In this document: piece after piece, positions 27,214-35,905 of the stretch
Layout of the letters: the number at the start of each line of letters is the position of its first letter
How positions within the stretch are numbered: position 1 is the first letter of the stretch
Assembly (NCBI GenBank): GCA_963522145.1
Contig: CAUQXI010000002.1
Span: forward strand, 62,001 to 126,000
Source of the DNA: Mesorhizobium_B sp963522145
Lineage (GTDB): Bacteria > Pseudomonadota > Alphaproteobacteria > Rhizobiales > Rhizobiaceae
Length of the DNA: 64,000 nt
Reading direction: 5' to 3'
The notes under the pieces: generated by a model
Seen by the model: only the letters and a program-made list of their open reading frames with translations
Told to the model about the DNA's origin: nothing
The model's database searches: none
Program-made: the position numbers and the translations under genes

Positions 27214-27378
27214 TCAGCTCTGCCGCCCGTAAAGCCGCTCGGCAGCAAGGCTCCACCAGGCGATGTAAAGCGGGCCGAGACGAAGAACGGGAATCTTGCC
27301 GTCGCGCTCGGACCTGCGAAGCATCGGCCATGTCTTGATGGAAACCCGGCCGGCTGGCAGCTTGATCGACATGCGCAT
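27214..27378 (-). CDS. small hypothetical protein, 54 aa
   Basis: An open frame of 54 codons beginning MRMSIKLPAGRVSIKTWPML and ending IAWWSLAAERLYGRQS. The GKIPVLRLGPLYIAWW stretch is hydrophobic and aromatic with balanced charges, unlike a random frame in GC-rich DNA. GGGAA lies seven bases before the ATG. It is convergent with the aldo/keto reductase, 21 bases away. I do not recognise a family. It may be peripheral to the membrane. Confidence 0.5.
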   Translation of the reverse strand: MRMSIKLPAGRVSIKTWPMLRRSERDGKIPVLRLGPLYIAWWSLAAERLYGRQS

Positions 27379-27505
27379 AAGCAGTTCCCGCGAAGGTATT
27401 TCGCTGCGTCGAAGAATAAGCGTGTGCGCCGCGAGCGTCCACGAAGCAGAGGTTGCAGCGTGAGGCCGGAGCTATCGTGATTACTTGGAGGTTAACGCCG
27501 TTTTT

Positions 27506-27555
27506 CTTGAAGCAAGCCGGCCAATGAACTTCGTAGCTCTTGAAGCTGAGCCGGC
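27506..27555. repeat. imperfect direct repeat spaced 33 bases in a 310-base non-coding gap
   Basis: CTTGAAGCAAGCCGGC at 27506-27521 recurs as CTTGAAGCTGAGCCGGC at 27539-27555, start to start 33 bases, or three helical turns. The surrounding gap (27379-27688), between the small protein and the response regulator, holds no gene that I can support. The repeats could be regulator sites for the downstream gene. Confidence 0.4.
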
Positions 27556-27688
27556 GCTGCATGGGCGCGGCTTGAAAACGATGGCCGCCGGCGGTTTCAA
27601 GGCTGGAGCACGCGCTGCGAGTCCGAACGGAGCCTATCGAACACATAAGCGTTGAGGGGCCTGCTTTGCCTTTCCCGGACCCGCCGCC

Positions 27689-28063
27689 ATGCATATCCTG
27701 CTTGTAGAAGACCATGAAGAGATCTGGGACTTCCTGTCCCGCCGGCTCAAGCGGCGCGGGTATGAAGTGACGGTGGCGACCGATGGACAGCAGGCGGTGG
27801 ACAAGGCCAAGGCCGAGCTTCCCGACATCATCCTGCTCGACATGAACCTGCCGGTGATGGACGGCTGGACGGCGGCGCGGACGATCAAGTCGATCCCCGA
27901 TGCCGCGAAGATTCCGATCATCGCGCTCACGGCCCATGCCATGTCGGGTGACCGCGAGAAGGCGATCGCCGCCGGCTGCGACGACTATCATCCCAAGCCG
28001 GTCGATTTCGCCAAGCTGCTGAGCCAGATCGAGGCGCTCGCCCCTGCGCCTACCGGCACCTGA
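27689..28063 (+). CDS. single-domain response regulator (CheY/DivK-like)
   Basis: A 124-residue receiver domain alone, without output domain. The acidic pocket is in LLVEDHEE, the phospho-accepting Asp51 in ILLDMNLPVMDGW, the Thr switch in IIALTAHAM and the Lys in HPKPVDF. It resembles DivK-type regulators that signal through protein contacts. It is convergent with a PerM-type transporter gene whose upstream neighbour is a hybrid histidine kinase. The kinase could phosphorylate it, but it could equally belong to another pathway. Confidence 0.9.
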   Translation: MHILLVEDHEEIWDFLSRRLKRRGYEVTVATDGQQAVDKAKAELPDIILLDMNLPVMDGWTAARTIKSIPDAAKIPIIALTAHAMSGDREKAIAAGCDDYHPKPVDFAKLLSQIEALAPAPTGT

Positions 28064-28071
28064 CTGGGCGA

Positions 28072-30009
28072 TCACTCCGCCCCGATACGTGTAGGGGTCT
28101 CATCCCTGAGCGCCGGCGCCTCGGGCAAAGTTGCTTCCGTCATCGCCGCCGACAGAACCATGCCGATGGTAGGCGCCATATAGTCGGCGCGGGAGGCGCG
28201 CTTCAGCGTGCGGGCGATGCCGGCATCGCGCTCGCGCCAGATGCCGATCACCACGCTCTTTGCGGCAAAGATGCGCCGTGCGAGGCGCGTGGCGTGGCGC
28301 AGATGCAGCGTGCTCAGCGGCTCCATATAGGACAGGCAGACCATCTGGATGCCGGTGACTTCGCCCATGCGATCAAGATCGCAGCGGCCCTCCGCTGACA
28401 AGGGTGCGAAGGCTGCCGGCAGGCCGTGCTTGCGCAGCACCTGAACGAGCATCAGCGCCACCGTCTCGTCCAGGCTGTCCGGCCGAGCCACGCATAGAAC
28501 GGGCACGCCGTTGCGCCATTCCGGGCGAAGGTCGGCAGGCTCCACCACACGGGTCGAGGCGCCCTTGTCGGGCCCCGCGGCGATCACGGCGGCAGCCGCC
28601 TCGCGCCCGACCTGACCGCCCTTCGGCCGGGGATCGGTCACAATTCGGTCGAGCTGAGCAATGAGTTCGCCCGTGGAGCGCCGCATCGCCTCCTGCCGCT
28701 CAGGCGTCAACCGCCCCCGCGCCACGTCCTCATGGGCGAGGCGCAGGGCTTCCAGCGCGATTTCGTCGTAATAAGTCGCAAGCGAGCGCGAGCGGAGGAA
28801 GTCGCGCGCCTTGGCGACCGCTTCCGCCGGATCACGCGCCAGCATCCGCTGGTAGAAAATCTCGGGCGGCGACAAAGCCGGGCTGTCGCCGAGCATCACA
28901 CCCAAAAAGTTGAGGCTCGGGACATGGCGGCCGAGCACCACGAGGCAGACGGTGAGCGGCGTGGCAAGCACCAGCCCGATCGGCCCCCACAGAAACGTCC
29001 AGATGGCGGCGGCCAGCACCACGGCCAGCGGCGACAGGCCGGTGGAATGGCCGAAAACGAGCGGCTCGATCACATGGCCCACCAGCGGCTCCACGATCGC
29101 GAACAGAAGCGCGGTCATGATCAGCATGGACCAGCCCGGATCGATCGCGAAGGCGAGCGCGAGCGGTGGGATCGCGCCCACGAATGCGCCGATATAGGGC
29201 ACGAAGCGGAAGATGCCCGCGATGATGCCCCACAGGATGGCGCTCGGCACCCCGATCAGCCACAGGGCGGTCGCGATCACCACGCCGAAGGAAGCGTTGA
29301 CCGCAAGCTGCGACAGGAACAGGCGGCTGAGCCGGCTGCCGGCATCGTCGATCACGGCGGTGGTGTGCTGGATGTCGTCCGTGCCGACCAGGCGGATGAA
29401 GCGGTTGCGCAGATCCTCGCGCGCGGCCAGCACGAAAAGCACGAAAACGAGCACCAGCACGCCCATGGCAAGGGGGTGAAGGAGCGGCGACACCACCAGG
29501 CCCAGCGTGCCGAGCAGGCTTGCATCGTCCTGCACCACGACCGGGATGGGCTTCGCACCCCTCCGCAGGGGCGGGGTGCCGTCCGGCTCGGTTTCCGTCA
29601 CCTCGGCGGCGAAGTTCGTAAAGGCCTCGACCGCGCGCGTGATCGATGCGCCCGGCCCGTGCGCGCTCGACAGCGCCTCGACCTTTTCCTTGATGGTGGT
29701 CTGGTAGCGCGGCAGGTCGGTGGCGAGGGTGGCGAGTTGGCTTCCCATGATGAATAACAGGATGCCCATCGCGCCGAAAGCGAGCGCCACGGTGATCGCC
29801 ACGGCACCTCCGCGCGGCACGCGAAGACGCTGCAGCGCGCGCACGGCGGGCGCCAGGATGAAGCTCAGCAGCATGGCGAGCGCAACGGGGACGAACACCT
29901 CGCGCCCGAGATGCAGGATCGCGGCGAGCGTGAGCACGAGCAGCGCAAAGGCCAGCGTATTCCAAAGCGGAAGGCCGCGCTTGGCGAGACGGGCGAGTTC
30001 GGTTTCCAT
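28072..30009 (-). CDS. AI-2E/PerM-family transporter with a long soluble C-terminal domain
   Basis: A 645-residue protein. Residues 1-370 are a PerM/AI-2E-type membrane region of about eight helices (LSFILAPAVRALQRL, FRFVPYIGAFVGAIPPLALA, VEPLVGHVIEPLVFGHSTGL, GPIGLVLATPLT). The remaining 270 residues have no membrane helix and end in a Rossmann-like part (VLCVARPDSLDETVALMLVQ, then GIQMVCLSYMEPLSTLHLRH) resembling cobalamin-binding-type folds. Family members are usually about 350 residues, so this is a fusion. The ATG lies two bases after the stop of the hybrid kinase gene, so they form an operon. The transported molecule is unknown; despite the name, autoinducer transport is not proven for most members. 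Confidence 0.85.
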   Translation of the reverse strand: METELARLAKRGLPLWNTLAFALLVLTLAAILHLGREVFVPVALAMLLSFILAPAVRALQRLRVPRGGAVAITVALAFGAMGILLFIMGSQLATLATDLPRYQTTIKEKVEALSSAHGPGASITRAVEAFTNFAAEVTETEPDGTPPLRRGAKPIPVVVQDDASLLGTLGLVVSPLLHPLAMGVLVLVFVLFVLAAREDLRNRFIRLVGTDDIQHTTAVIDDAGSRLSRLFLSQLAVNASFGVVIATALWLIGVPSAILWGIIAGIFRFVPYIGAFVGAIPPLALAFAIDPGWSMLIMTALLFAIVEPLVGHVIEPLVFGHSTGLSPLAVVLAAAIWTFLWGPIGLVLATPLTVCLVVLGRHVPSLNFLGVMLGDSPALSPPEIFYQRMLARDPAEAVAKARDFLRSRSLATYYDEIALEALRLAHEDVARGRLTPERQEAMRRSTGELIAQLDRIVTDPRPKGGQVGREAAAAVIAAGPDKGASTRVVEPADLRPEWRNGVPVLCVARPDSLDETVALMLVQVLRKHGLPAAFAPLSAEGRCDLDRMGEVTGIQMVCLSYMEPLSTLHLRHATRLARRIFAAKSVVIGIWRERDAGIARTLKRASRADYMAPTIGMVLSAAMTEATLPEAPALRDETPTRIGAE

Positions 30010-30011
30010 GC

Positions 30012-32609
30012 TCAGCCTGTTGTTCCGGATGCAGCACCTTTGGCGGCTTCCGCCCGCACCGCATCGAGCAGCGCAGGCGCTACCTTGAAGGCCTTGAGCT
30101 GCGCGGCAAGGTCGTTCATGCCCACCGAGCCCTTCTCGATCACGCGGGCCGCATTGCCCTTGAGTTCCGCGCGCTCCGCCGCCGAGAGGTCGCGCGCCGT
30201 CATCACGATCACCGGAACATCCGCCGTTTCCGGCTTCAATCGGAACTCGCGCAGAAAGGTGAAGCCGTCCATTTCCGGCATGTTGAGGTCGAGCAGCACG
30301 AGGGTGGGCGTATGCTGGCGCACTTTGTCGAGCGCCATCCGCCCGTTTTCGGCTTCCGAAACCGTCCAGCCATCCTTGGACAGAAGCGTTTCGAGGCGCG
30401 TCCGCGTATCCGCGTCGTCGTCCACCACGAGCACGTCGCCGAGCGGCGCTTGCGGCGCCACGCGCGCGATCACCTCCTTGAGGTGCTCCCAGTCGACCGG
30501 CTTGAGCAGGTAGTCCGACGCGCCGAGCGAAAAGCCGAGATGCTTCTCGTCGATCACGGTGCACATCACCACGGGGATCGCCGCGAGGCGCGGATCGGCC
30601 TTCAGCGAGCGAAGCACCTCCCAGCCGTCCATGCGCGGCATGGTGACGTCGAGCAGGATGATCTGCGGCTTCAACGTTTCGGCGAGCGCAAGGCCCGCAC
30701 GTCCGTCCGCCGCCACGCGTACCGCAAAGCCTTCGCGGCCGAGAAAGCGTGACAGAAGCTCGCGCGTCGCGGGATCGTCGTCGATCACCAGCACCACATC
30801 CTCTTCCCCGCGCCCGCGTGTTTCCTCCACGGCTTCTTCCGCAACTGGCGCGGGGATTTCGGCAGGGATGGACACGGAAAAGGTCGAGCCGAGACCCGGT
30901 CGGCTCGAAGCCGAAACCTCGCCGCCCAGCATGGTGGTAAAGGCCTTGGTGATGGCGAGCCCCAGCCCCGTGCCACCGAAGCGGCGCGTGGTGGAGGCGT
31001 CTGCCTGGGCGAAACGCTCGAATAATCGGCCGAGCTGTTCTTCCGTCATGCCGAGCCCGGTGTCGGACACCGTGAAGGTCACGATGTCGCTCGCGCGGCT
31101 GACGCCGAGCGTGATCCGTCCGTTTTCGGTGAACTTCGCCGCATTGCTGAGCAGGTTGATCAGTACCTGCCTGATCTTCACCACGTCGGAATGCATCGAG
31201 CCCAGATCGTCGGCCATGCGCAGGTCAAGCGTGTTGCCCTTGCTTTCCACCAGTCCCCCCACGGTGGAGGCGACCTCGCGCACCATCTCGGCCACATCGA
31301 AGACTTCGGCGAAGATCTCGACCTTGTTGGCCTCGATCTTTGAAATGTCCAGCACATCGTTGATGACGCTGAGCAGGTGGCGGGCATTGGACTTGATCTT
31401 GCCGAGATCGGCGAGGAGATGCTTCTCGCCGAGCTCCTCCACCTCTTCCTCCAGCATCTCGCTATAGCCGATCACGGCGGAAAGCGGTGTGCGCAGCTCG
31501 TGGCTCATATTGGCGAGGAACTGGCTTTTCGCGTGATTGGCTTCCTCCGCCGCATCGCGCGCCGCTTCCAGCTCGATCTCCTGCTCGCGCTGCTCGGTGA
31601 CGTCCGTGTTCGTGCCGAACCAGCGCAGGATCGTGCCGTGCGCGTCCCGGATCGGCTGCGCCATGGACAGGAACCAGCGATAATCGCCGTCCTTGCCGCG
31701 CAGGGGAAACGTGTCCTGCCACGGGACGCCACGTTCGATCGCATCCATGAAGCGGGCGGAAATCTCGACGATCCGGTCGGGGTCGTGCACCTTTTTCCAG
31801 CCGTCGCTTTCCATGTCGGATTGCGTGGTGCCGGTGTAATCGTACCAGCGCTTGTTGTACCAGTAGATGCGCCCCTCCGTGTCGGCCATCCAGGTGAGCT
31901 GGGGGATGTTGTCGGCAAGCGTCCGGAACCGGTCGCCGAGGCCGGACAGTTCACGCTCGGAGCGCTGCACGAGCCGCCTGCGATGCCATGCCAGCCAGGC
32001 GAACATGGCGCAGGCCAGGATCGTGGACACCAGCGACAGCGCGGTCAGCACCACCGAGCGCTGCGTGTCGAAAGTCGTGATCGCCACGCGGCGGTGTTCC
32101 GCCTGCTCCTGAAGATCGGCCACGCGCTCGCGCAGCGCGTCCATCAGTCCCTTGCCTTCGCCCGCAGCCACCAGGGCGGCCGCCGCCTCGGTGCCCTGCT
32201 CCCGGCGTGCGGCAATGGTGCGCTCGGTGAAGTCGACCTTGCGGTCGAGCGCGTTAAAGACGGGAACAACCTCGTCGTCCGCGCCCTCGCTTTCCGCCCA
32301 AAGTCGGCGTGCCTCCTCGCGCTCTCCGTTCAACGAGGCGGTGGCGGTGCGGAAGGGCTCCAGATAGCTGTCGGTGCCCACCAGGGCATAGCCGCGACCG
32401 CTCGTTTCGATGTCGCGAGCGATGGACAGCAGGCGCTCGAGGCTCAGGATCGCGCTGGTCTGGGCGCTAGCACGCCGCCGGTCAGTGTTCGAGCCGGCAT
32501 AGTTCCAGAAGGTGAAGATCACGGCCAGCGCCAGAAAGGATGCGGCGATCCAGTTGCCGCGTTTCGCCCACCAGCTTGCCAAACCCAGTTTCTGTTTCCA
32601 CACGCTCAT
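30012..32609 (-). CDS. hybrid sensor histidine kinase with CHASE3-type sensor, PAS and two receiver domains
   Basis: An 865-residue membrane kinase. A first helix (about 20-38), a CHASE3-like periplasmic helical region (about 40-180) and a second helix (187-208) are followed by a PAS domain (about 225-345). The HisKA domain has the phospho-His at 370 (NMSHELRTPLSAVIGY), then an ATPase domain (DTGLGMT, FGGTGLGLAI). Two receivers follow with Asp in LLDVTMPRMDGW and LLDLNMPEMDGF. Two receivers without a histidine transfer domain suggest relay to a partner encoded elsewhere. I use the ATG at 32609. It is co-transcribed with the PerM-type gene; the signal is unknown. Confidence 0.92.
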   Translation of the reverse strand: MSVWKQKLGLASWWAKRGNWIAASFLALAVIFTFWNYAGSNTDRRRASAQTSAILSLERLLSIARDIETSGRGYALVGTDSYLEPFRTATASLNGEREEARRLWAESEGADDEVVPVFNALDRKVDFTERTIAARREQGTEAAAALVAAGEGKGLMDALRERVADLQEQAEHRRVAITTFDTQRSVVLTALSLVSTILACAMFAWLAWHRRRLVQRSERELSGLGDRFRTLADNIPQLTWMADTEGRIYWYNKRWYDYTGTTQSDMESDGWKKVHDPDRIVEISARFMDAIERGVPWQDTFPLRGKDGDYRWFLSMAQPIRDAHGTILRWFGTNTDVTEQREQEIELEAARDAAEEANHAKSQFLANMSHELRTPLSAVIGYSEMLEEEVEELGEKHLLADLGKIKSNARHLLSVINDVLDISKIEANKVEIFAEVFDVAEMVREVASTVGGLVESKGNTLDLRMADDLGSMHSDVVKIRQVLINLLSNAAKFTENGRITLGVSRASDIVTFTVSDTGLGMTEEQLGRLFERFAQADASTTRRFGGTGLGLAITKAFTTMLGGEVSASSRPGLGSTFSVSIPAEIPAPVAEEAVEETRGRGEEDVVLVIDDDPATRELLSRFLGREGFAVRVAADGRAGLALAETLKPQIILLDVTMPRMDGWEVLRSLKADPRLAAIPVVMCTVIDEKHLGFSLGASDYLLKPVDWEHLKEVIARVAPQAPLGDVLVVDDDADTRTRLETLLSKDGWTVSEAENGRMALDKVRQHTPTLVLLDLNMPEMDGFTFLREFRLKPETADVPVIVMTARDLSAAERAELKGNAARVIEKGSVGMNDLAAQLKAFKVAPALLDAVRAEAAKGAASGTTG

Positions 32610-32822
32610 GCCGATCAACAAAGGCCCCGCGCTGCTGGAATCCGCGCAAACGCCTGCGGGCCGCAGCCGAGCGGCGCAGCAAGGGCAACAAGGCTGAAGA
32701 CCCGCCTTTGTTCCCGGGCGCGTCCGAACTTGCGCGCTCGTCTCAGTGAGGCAAGCCCTTCCACGCCGCCTTCAACCCGGATATCGCTGACAAGGGTCAT
32801 GCCTCGCCAACCGGAGGATCGA

Positions 32823-34439
32823 TTGCCAGTCACACAGATGGAGCGAAACGCGCGGCGCTGGGCGCTTGCGCTGACAAGGCAGCCGAGCGTCACCGGCACG
32901 AGCGATGAGGCCGCGTTCGGACCATGGCTGGCGGGGGAGTTGAAGGCCGATCCCGCTTTCCGCGACGCACTGATCTGGACGATGCCGGTAGGAGTGAACG
33001 ATCCGCGCCAGTGCGTTGCCATGCTCCTGCGCAGAAGCGGCGCGCGCACAGTGATCCTGACCGGCCACTATGACACGGTGTCGATCGAGGATTACGGCAG
33101 CCTGCGCGGGCTCGCCACCGAGCCGGAGGGTCTCGCAGCGGCGCTGTCCGCGCAACTCGCCGACCATGCCGACACGCCCGCCGCGCGACGGGCTGCCGCT
33201 GACCTCGCATCCGCCGATTTCCTGCCCGGTCGCGGCCTCCTCGACATGAAGGCCGGGCTGGCCGCGGGTCTGGCCGTCTGCGCGGCCTTTGCGGCCGCCC
33301 ACGAGGCTGAAGGCAACCTGCTTTTCATCGCCGTTCCGGATGAGGAGAACAACTCGGCCGGAGCGCAATGCGCGGCACAGGCGCTTCCCGGAATCGCGCG
33401 CGAACACGGATTGGACTGGGTGGCCGTGGTCAATCTCGACGCCATCGCGGATGACGGCGCGGGAGAAGACGGCCGGGCGATCGCGCTGGGCACGGTCGGC
33501 AAGCTCCTTCCCACCGCTTTCGTGGTGGGCGTTCCCACCCATAGCGGCTTTCCCCGGAACGGCATCAATGCCGGGGCGCTCGCGGGAGCCATCGCGGCGA
33601 GGGTGGAGTGGTCGTCCGAGCTGACGGACGAAACGGTCGGCACGCCGCCGAGCCTGCTCAGCCTGCGGGACGGAAAGCTCGGCTATGACGTGACCACGCC
33701 GTCCACCGCCTTTGCGACCTTCAACGTGCTGAGCTTCCGCCGCAAGCCGGACGAGGTGATGCAGCGTTTCGAAAGCCTGTGCGCGCAGGCTTCGACGGCT
33801 TACCTCGCTGAGTTGTGCGAACGCGCCGGCGCTGTGCTGCCGGAAACGATTCCCGTGCTCCGCTACGAGACGGTCGAGGCGGCGGCACTTTCGCGCGATC
33901 ACCGGAACAGGGAAGGTCTGCGCGATGCGGCACGCGCGCTAGCCGGAGAACATCGTTCATTGCCGGAAAAGTGCCGCCGGCTAACCGAAACGGCCTGGAT
34001 GCTCAGCGGGCTGAGCGGGCCTGCGGTTCTTATCGGCTTTGGTTCGATCCCCTATCTTCCAACCGATCTTTCCGCCTCGCCGGCCGCCCGCCGCCTCCGC
34101 GACGCGGCAGGGCAAGTCGCCGCGGCAGCCGCCCAGCAACATGGCGTTTCCGTCCGCTGCGTGAATTATTTCCCGGCAATCTCGGATATGAGCTTCTTCG
34201 GCGAGGCCGACGAGGCCGACCTGCGCGTGGTCGCCGCAAACACGCCGATGTGGCGGGAAGAGCTTCGCTGGCCCGCAAGCGGCGGCATCGCCGGCATCCC
34301 GACAATCAATCTCGGGCCCTGGGGCCGTGATTATCACACGCCGCTCGAACGCCTTCACGTGCCATACGCATTCGACACGCTTCCTCAGCTCCTGCGCGAT
34401 CTCGCATCGGTTCTGCTGAAGGAAAGCGATAGGGCCTGA
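32823..34439 (+). CDS. M20-family metallopeptidase, RocB-like
   Basis: A roughly 538-residue zinc-dependent amidohydrolase-fold protein. Metal ligands appear in ILTGHYDTVS (His), RGLLDMKAG (Asp), VPDEENNS (Glu-Glu) and WGRDYHTPLE (C-terminal His), and PTHSGFPRNGINAG is the dimerisation-domain substrate loop. The layout matches RocB, named for arginine utilisation, whose true reaction is not settled. I chose the TTG at 32823 with GGAGG five bases upstream; an ATG at 32799 would add eight residues. No partner gene is adjacent. Confidence 0.88.
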   Translation: MPVTQMERNARRWALALTRQPSVTGTSDEAAFGPWLAGELKADPAFRDALIWTMPVGVNDPRQCVAMLLRRSGARTVILTGHYDTVSIEDYGSLRGLATEPEGLAAALSAQLADHADTPAARRAAADLASADFLPGRGLLDMKAGLAAGLAVCAAFAAAHEAEGNLLFIAVPDEENNSAGAQCAAQALPGIAREHGLDWVAVVNLDAIADDGAGEDGRAIALGTVGKLLPTAFVVGVPTHSGFPRNGINAGALAGAIAARVEWSSELTDETVGTPPSLLSLRDGKLGYDVTTPSTAFATFNVLSFRRKPDEVMQRFESLCAQASTAYLAELCERAGAVLPETIPVLRYETVEAAALSRDHRNREGLRDAARALAGEHRSLPEKCRRLTETAWMLSGLSGPAVLIGFGSIPYLPTDLSASPAARRLRDAAGQVAAAAAQQHGVSVRCVNYFPAISDMSFFGEADEADLRVVAANTPMWREELRWPASGGIAGIPTINLGPWGRDYHTPLERLHVPYAFDTLPQLLRDLASVLLKESDRA

Positions 34440-34456
34440 CAATCGGTGGACGCGGC

Positions 34457-34645
34457 TCAGTCCATGCCGTCGTCGCTGTCGCGCAGAAAGGCGTCACGCT
34501 TGTTCCAGGTGTGCACCTCGTCGCAGGCCGGGCACTGAAAGGTGTTCATGCCGATCTCGGCTGTTTCGAACTCCCCCCGCTCCATCGTCATTCCGGTGGC
34601 GACCGTTTCGCCGGTCGCGGGGCATTTGATGACGATGTCGGCCAT
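34457..34645 (-). CDS. small zinc-ribbon-like protein, 62 aa
   Basis: A small soluble protein with one Cys near the start (IVIKCPATGE) and a C-x-x-C pair (TFQCPACDEVHTWNK), plus a nearby His, suggesting a single zinc site. The ATG at 34645 follows GAGAG. The frame continues upstream, but the conserved-looking part starts here. It is separated from the ferritin-like gene by a terminator, so it has its own promoter. No function can be assigned. Confidence 0.7.
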   Translation of the reverse strand: MADIVIKCPATGETVATGMTMERGEFETAEIGMNTFQCPACDEVHTWNKRDAFLRDSDDGMD

Positions 34646-34736
34646 GAAAGAACTCTCGCATTCTGTTCGATGAGCCCCAGAGACGCGCGGACAGGCTTTG
34701 CGGTTCCCCGGAGATGGGCAGCGTTGCACCAAAGAA

Positions 34737-34771
34737 AAAAGCCCGCCGGCTGGTTTCGCGGGCGGGCTTTT
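34737..34771 (-). terminator. Rho-independent terminator downstream of the DUF892 gene
   Basis: AAAAGCCCGCC (34737-34747) pairs with GGCGGGCTTTT (34761-34771) in an 11-base-pair stem with a 13-base loop. On the minus strand T runs follow. It lies 18 bases after the stop of the gene at 34790-35281. Confidence 0.85.
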
Positions 34772-34789
34772 CGATCGGTCCGGCGAAAC

Positions 34790-35281
34790 TCAGGCGGCCT
34801 TTTCGTTGACGGAAGCATCCGCCAGTGCGGTGAGATCAGCGTCCGTCTGCTTTTCTTCTTCCAGGTTCTGGTCGATCAGCGCGGCGGCATCGTCCAAGCC
34901 CAGCAGACCTGCCCAGCGCTTGAGGGTGCCGTAGCGCGTGATCTCGTAATGCTCGACGGCCTGCGCGGAGGATATCAGGCCGGCATCCAGCGCCGCGGTC
35001 TCCTTGTACTCGTCGAGGATTTCCTCTCCTTCCGCGACGATGCCCTCGATCGCTTCGCACGTCTTGCCCTGCGCGCGCTTGCCGAAGATCTCGAACACCT
35101 GCTGCAGGCGCTCGATCTGGCCTTCGGTCTGGTCGCGGTGCTTTTCAAAAGCCGCCTTCAGCTCAGGCGACTGCGCGCCCTTCGCCATCTTGGGCAGCGT
35201 CTTCAGAATCTTGCGCTCGGCATAATAAATGTCCTTGAGCGTGTCGTGAAACAGATCGCTGAGTGTCTTTTCCTTGGCCAT
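34790..35281 (-). CDS. ferritin-like DUF892 protein (YciE/YciF family)
   Basis: A 163-residue four-helix ferritin-like protein. TLSDLFHDTLKDIYYAERKI is the family's signature start; conserved Glu and His residues of the di-metal site are seen in EKHRDQTEGQIERL and AVEHYEITRYGTL. Members are induced by stress such as osmotic shock, but their reaction is not known. It has an AGAAGGGA ribosome site and a strong terminator. It sits among other small stress-type genes. Confidence 0.92.
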   Translation of the reverse strand: MAKEKTLSDLFHDTLKDIYYAERKILKTLPKMAKGAQSPELKAAFEKHRDQTEGQIERLQQVFEIFGKRAQGKTCEAIEGIVAEGEEILDEYKETAALDAGLISSAQAVEHYEITRYGTLKRWAGLLGLDDAAALIDQNLEEEKQTDADLTALADASVNEKAA

Positions 35282-35476
35282 GATATCCCTTCTCCTCGTG
35301 GCGCCCTTCGCTCGGTGCGAAGACCGACAAGGAACCAAGCAAGCGCGTCGAGGTTCCCGATCCGGCGCTGGACGGCCTGTTTGCAGCGTCGGAGTCGCCG
35401 GGTTTCGGTCGTTCCTAACAAATGGTGTATCCGCTGATCCCCTCCGCCTCCTATCTTTTCTTCTCAAGGAGGAGCG

Positions 35477-35698
35477 ATGCAAAGGCAGGCGAAAATCTGG
35501 ATCAGAACGGCGCAGTACAGGATGGAAAAGGCGGCCGAAACCGATAGCGCCGCAACTGCCATTCTCGAGGCGGAACGGGATGCCAGCCGCGCCAAGACGG
35601 AGCGGCTGCGGGCGCTTCGGGCAGAGATGAAGCAGTCTGCAGCCGCTTCTTCGGCAGCAGTTTCCAGTGGCGTCGTGGAAAGCAAGCAGCAACCCTGA
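35477..35698 (+). CDS. small charged helical protein, 73 aa
   Basis: A 73-residue protein with a perfect AAGGAGGAG ribosome site five bases before the ATG, strong evidence of translation. The middle (KAAETDSAATAILEAERDAS, then RAKTERLRALRAEMKQ) is a long charged helix. It matches the central part of the small protein at 21828-22022. The C-terminal 20 residues are Ser/Ala-rich. No known family is recognised. Confidence 0.7.
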   Translation: MQRQAKIWIRTAQYRMEKAAETDSAATAILEAERDASRAKTERLRALRAEMKQSAAASSAAVSSGVVESKQQP

Positions 35699-35721
35699 AC
35701 TCGATACCTTCGCCTCGGCGA

Positions 35722-35796
35722 TCAGGAAAGCAGCAGGGTCATCAGCACGAAACTTGCCGACACGACAAAGGATGTTCGGTAAAGAGCCATGGTCAT
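35722..35796 (-). CDS. possible 24-residue membrane peptide
   Basis: MTMALYRTSFVVSASFVLMT followed by LLLS forms a single hydrophobic helix. GGGAGG lies nine bases before the ATG at 35796. Very short frames like this often are real small membrane proteins, but the evidence is only the helix and the ribosome site. A longer reading upstream is possible in the same frame but lacks a ribosome site. Confidence 0.35.
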   Translation of the reverse strand: MTMALYRTSFVVSASFVLMTLLLS

Positions 35797-35905
35797 CGGA
35801 ACGATCCTCCCGGCATCATCAACAGGGATGCCGGGGCGGGGTTCCTGACGGGAGCGCGCTGTTCCCGTCAACTTGTTGATATCTTCGCGCCAGGCCTGCG
35901 CGGTT

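Noticed and set aside
28072..30009. Calling the PerM-type protein an autoinducer-2 exporter
   Set aside because: Only the family name supports it; no lsr or luxS gene is near, and the long extension points to another role.
31377..32798. Long upstream extension of the RocB-like peptidase frame
   Set aside because: It lies antisense to the sensor kinase and has low-complexity composition. The M20 domain and ribosome site support a start near 32799-32823.
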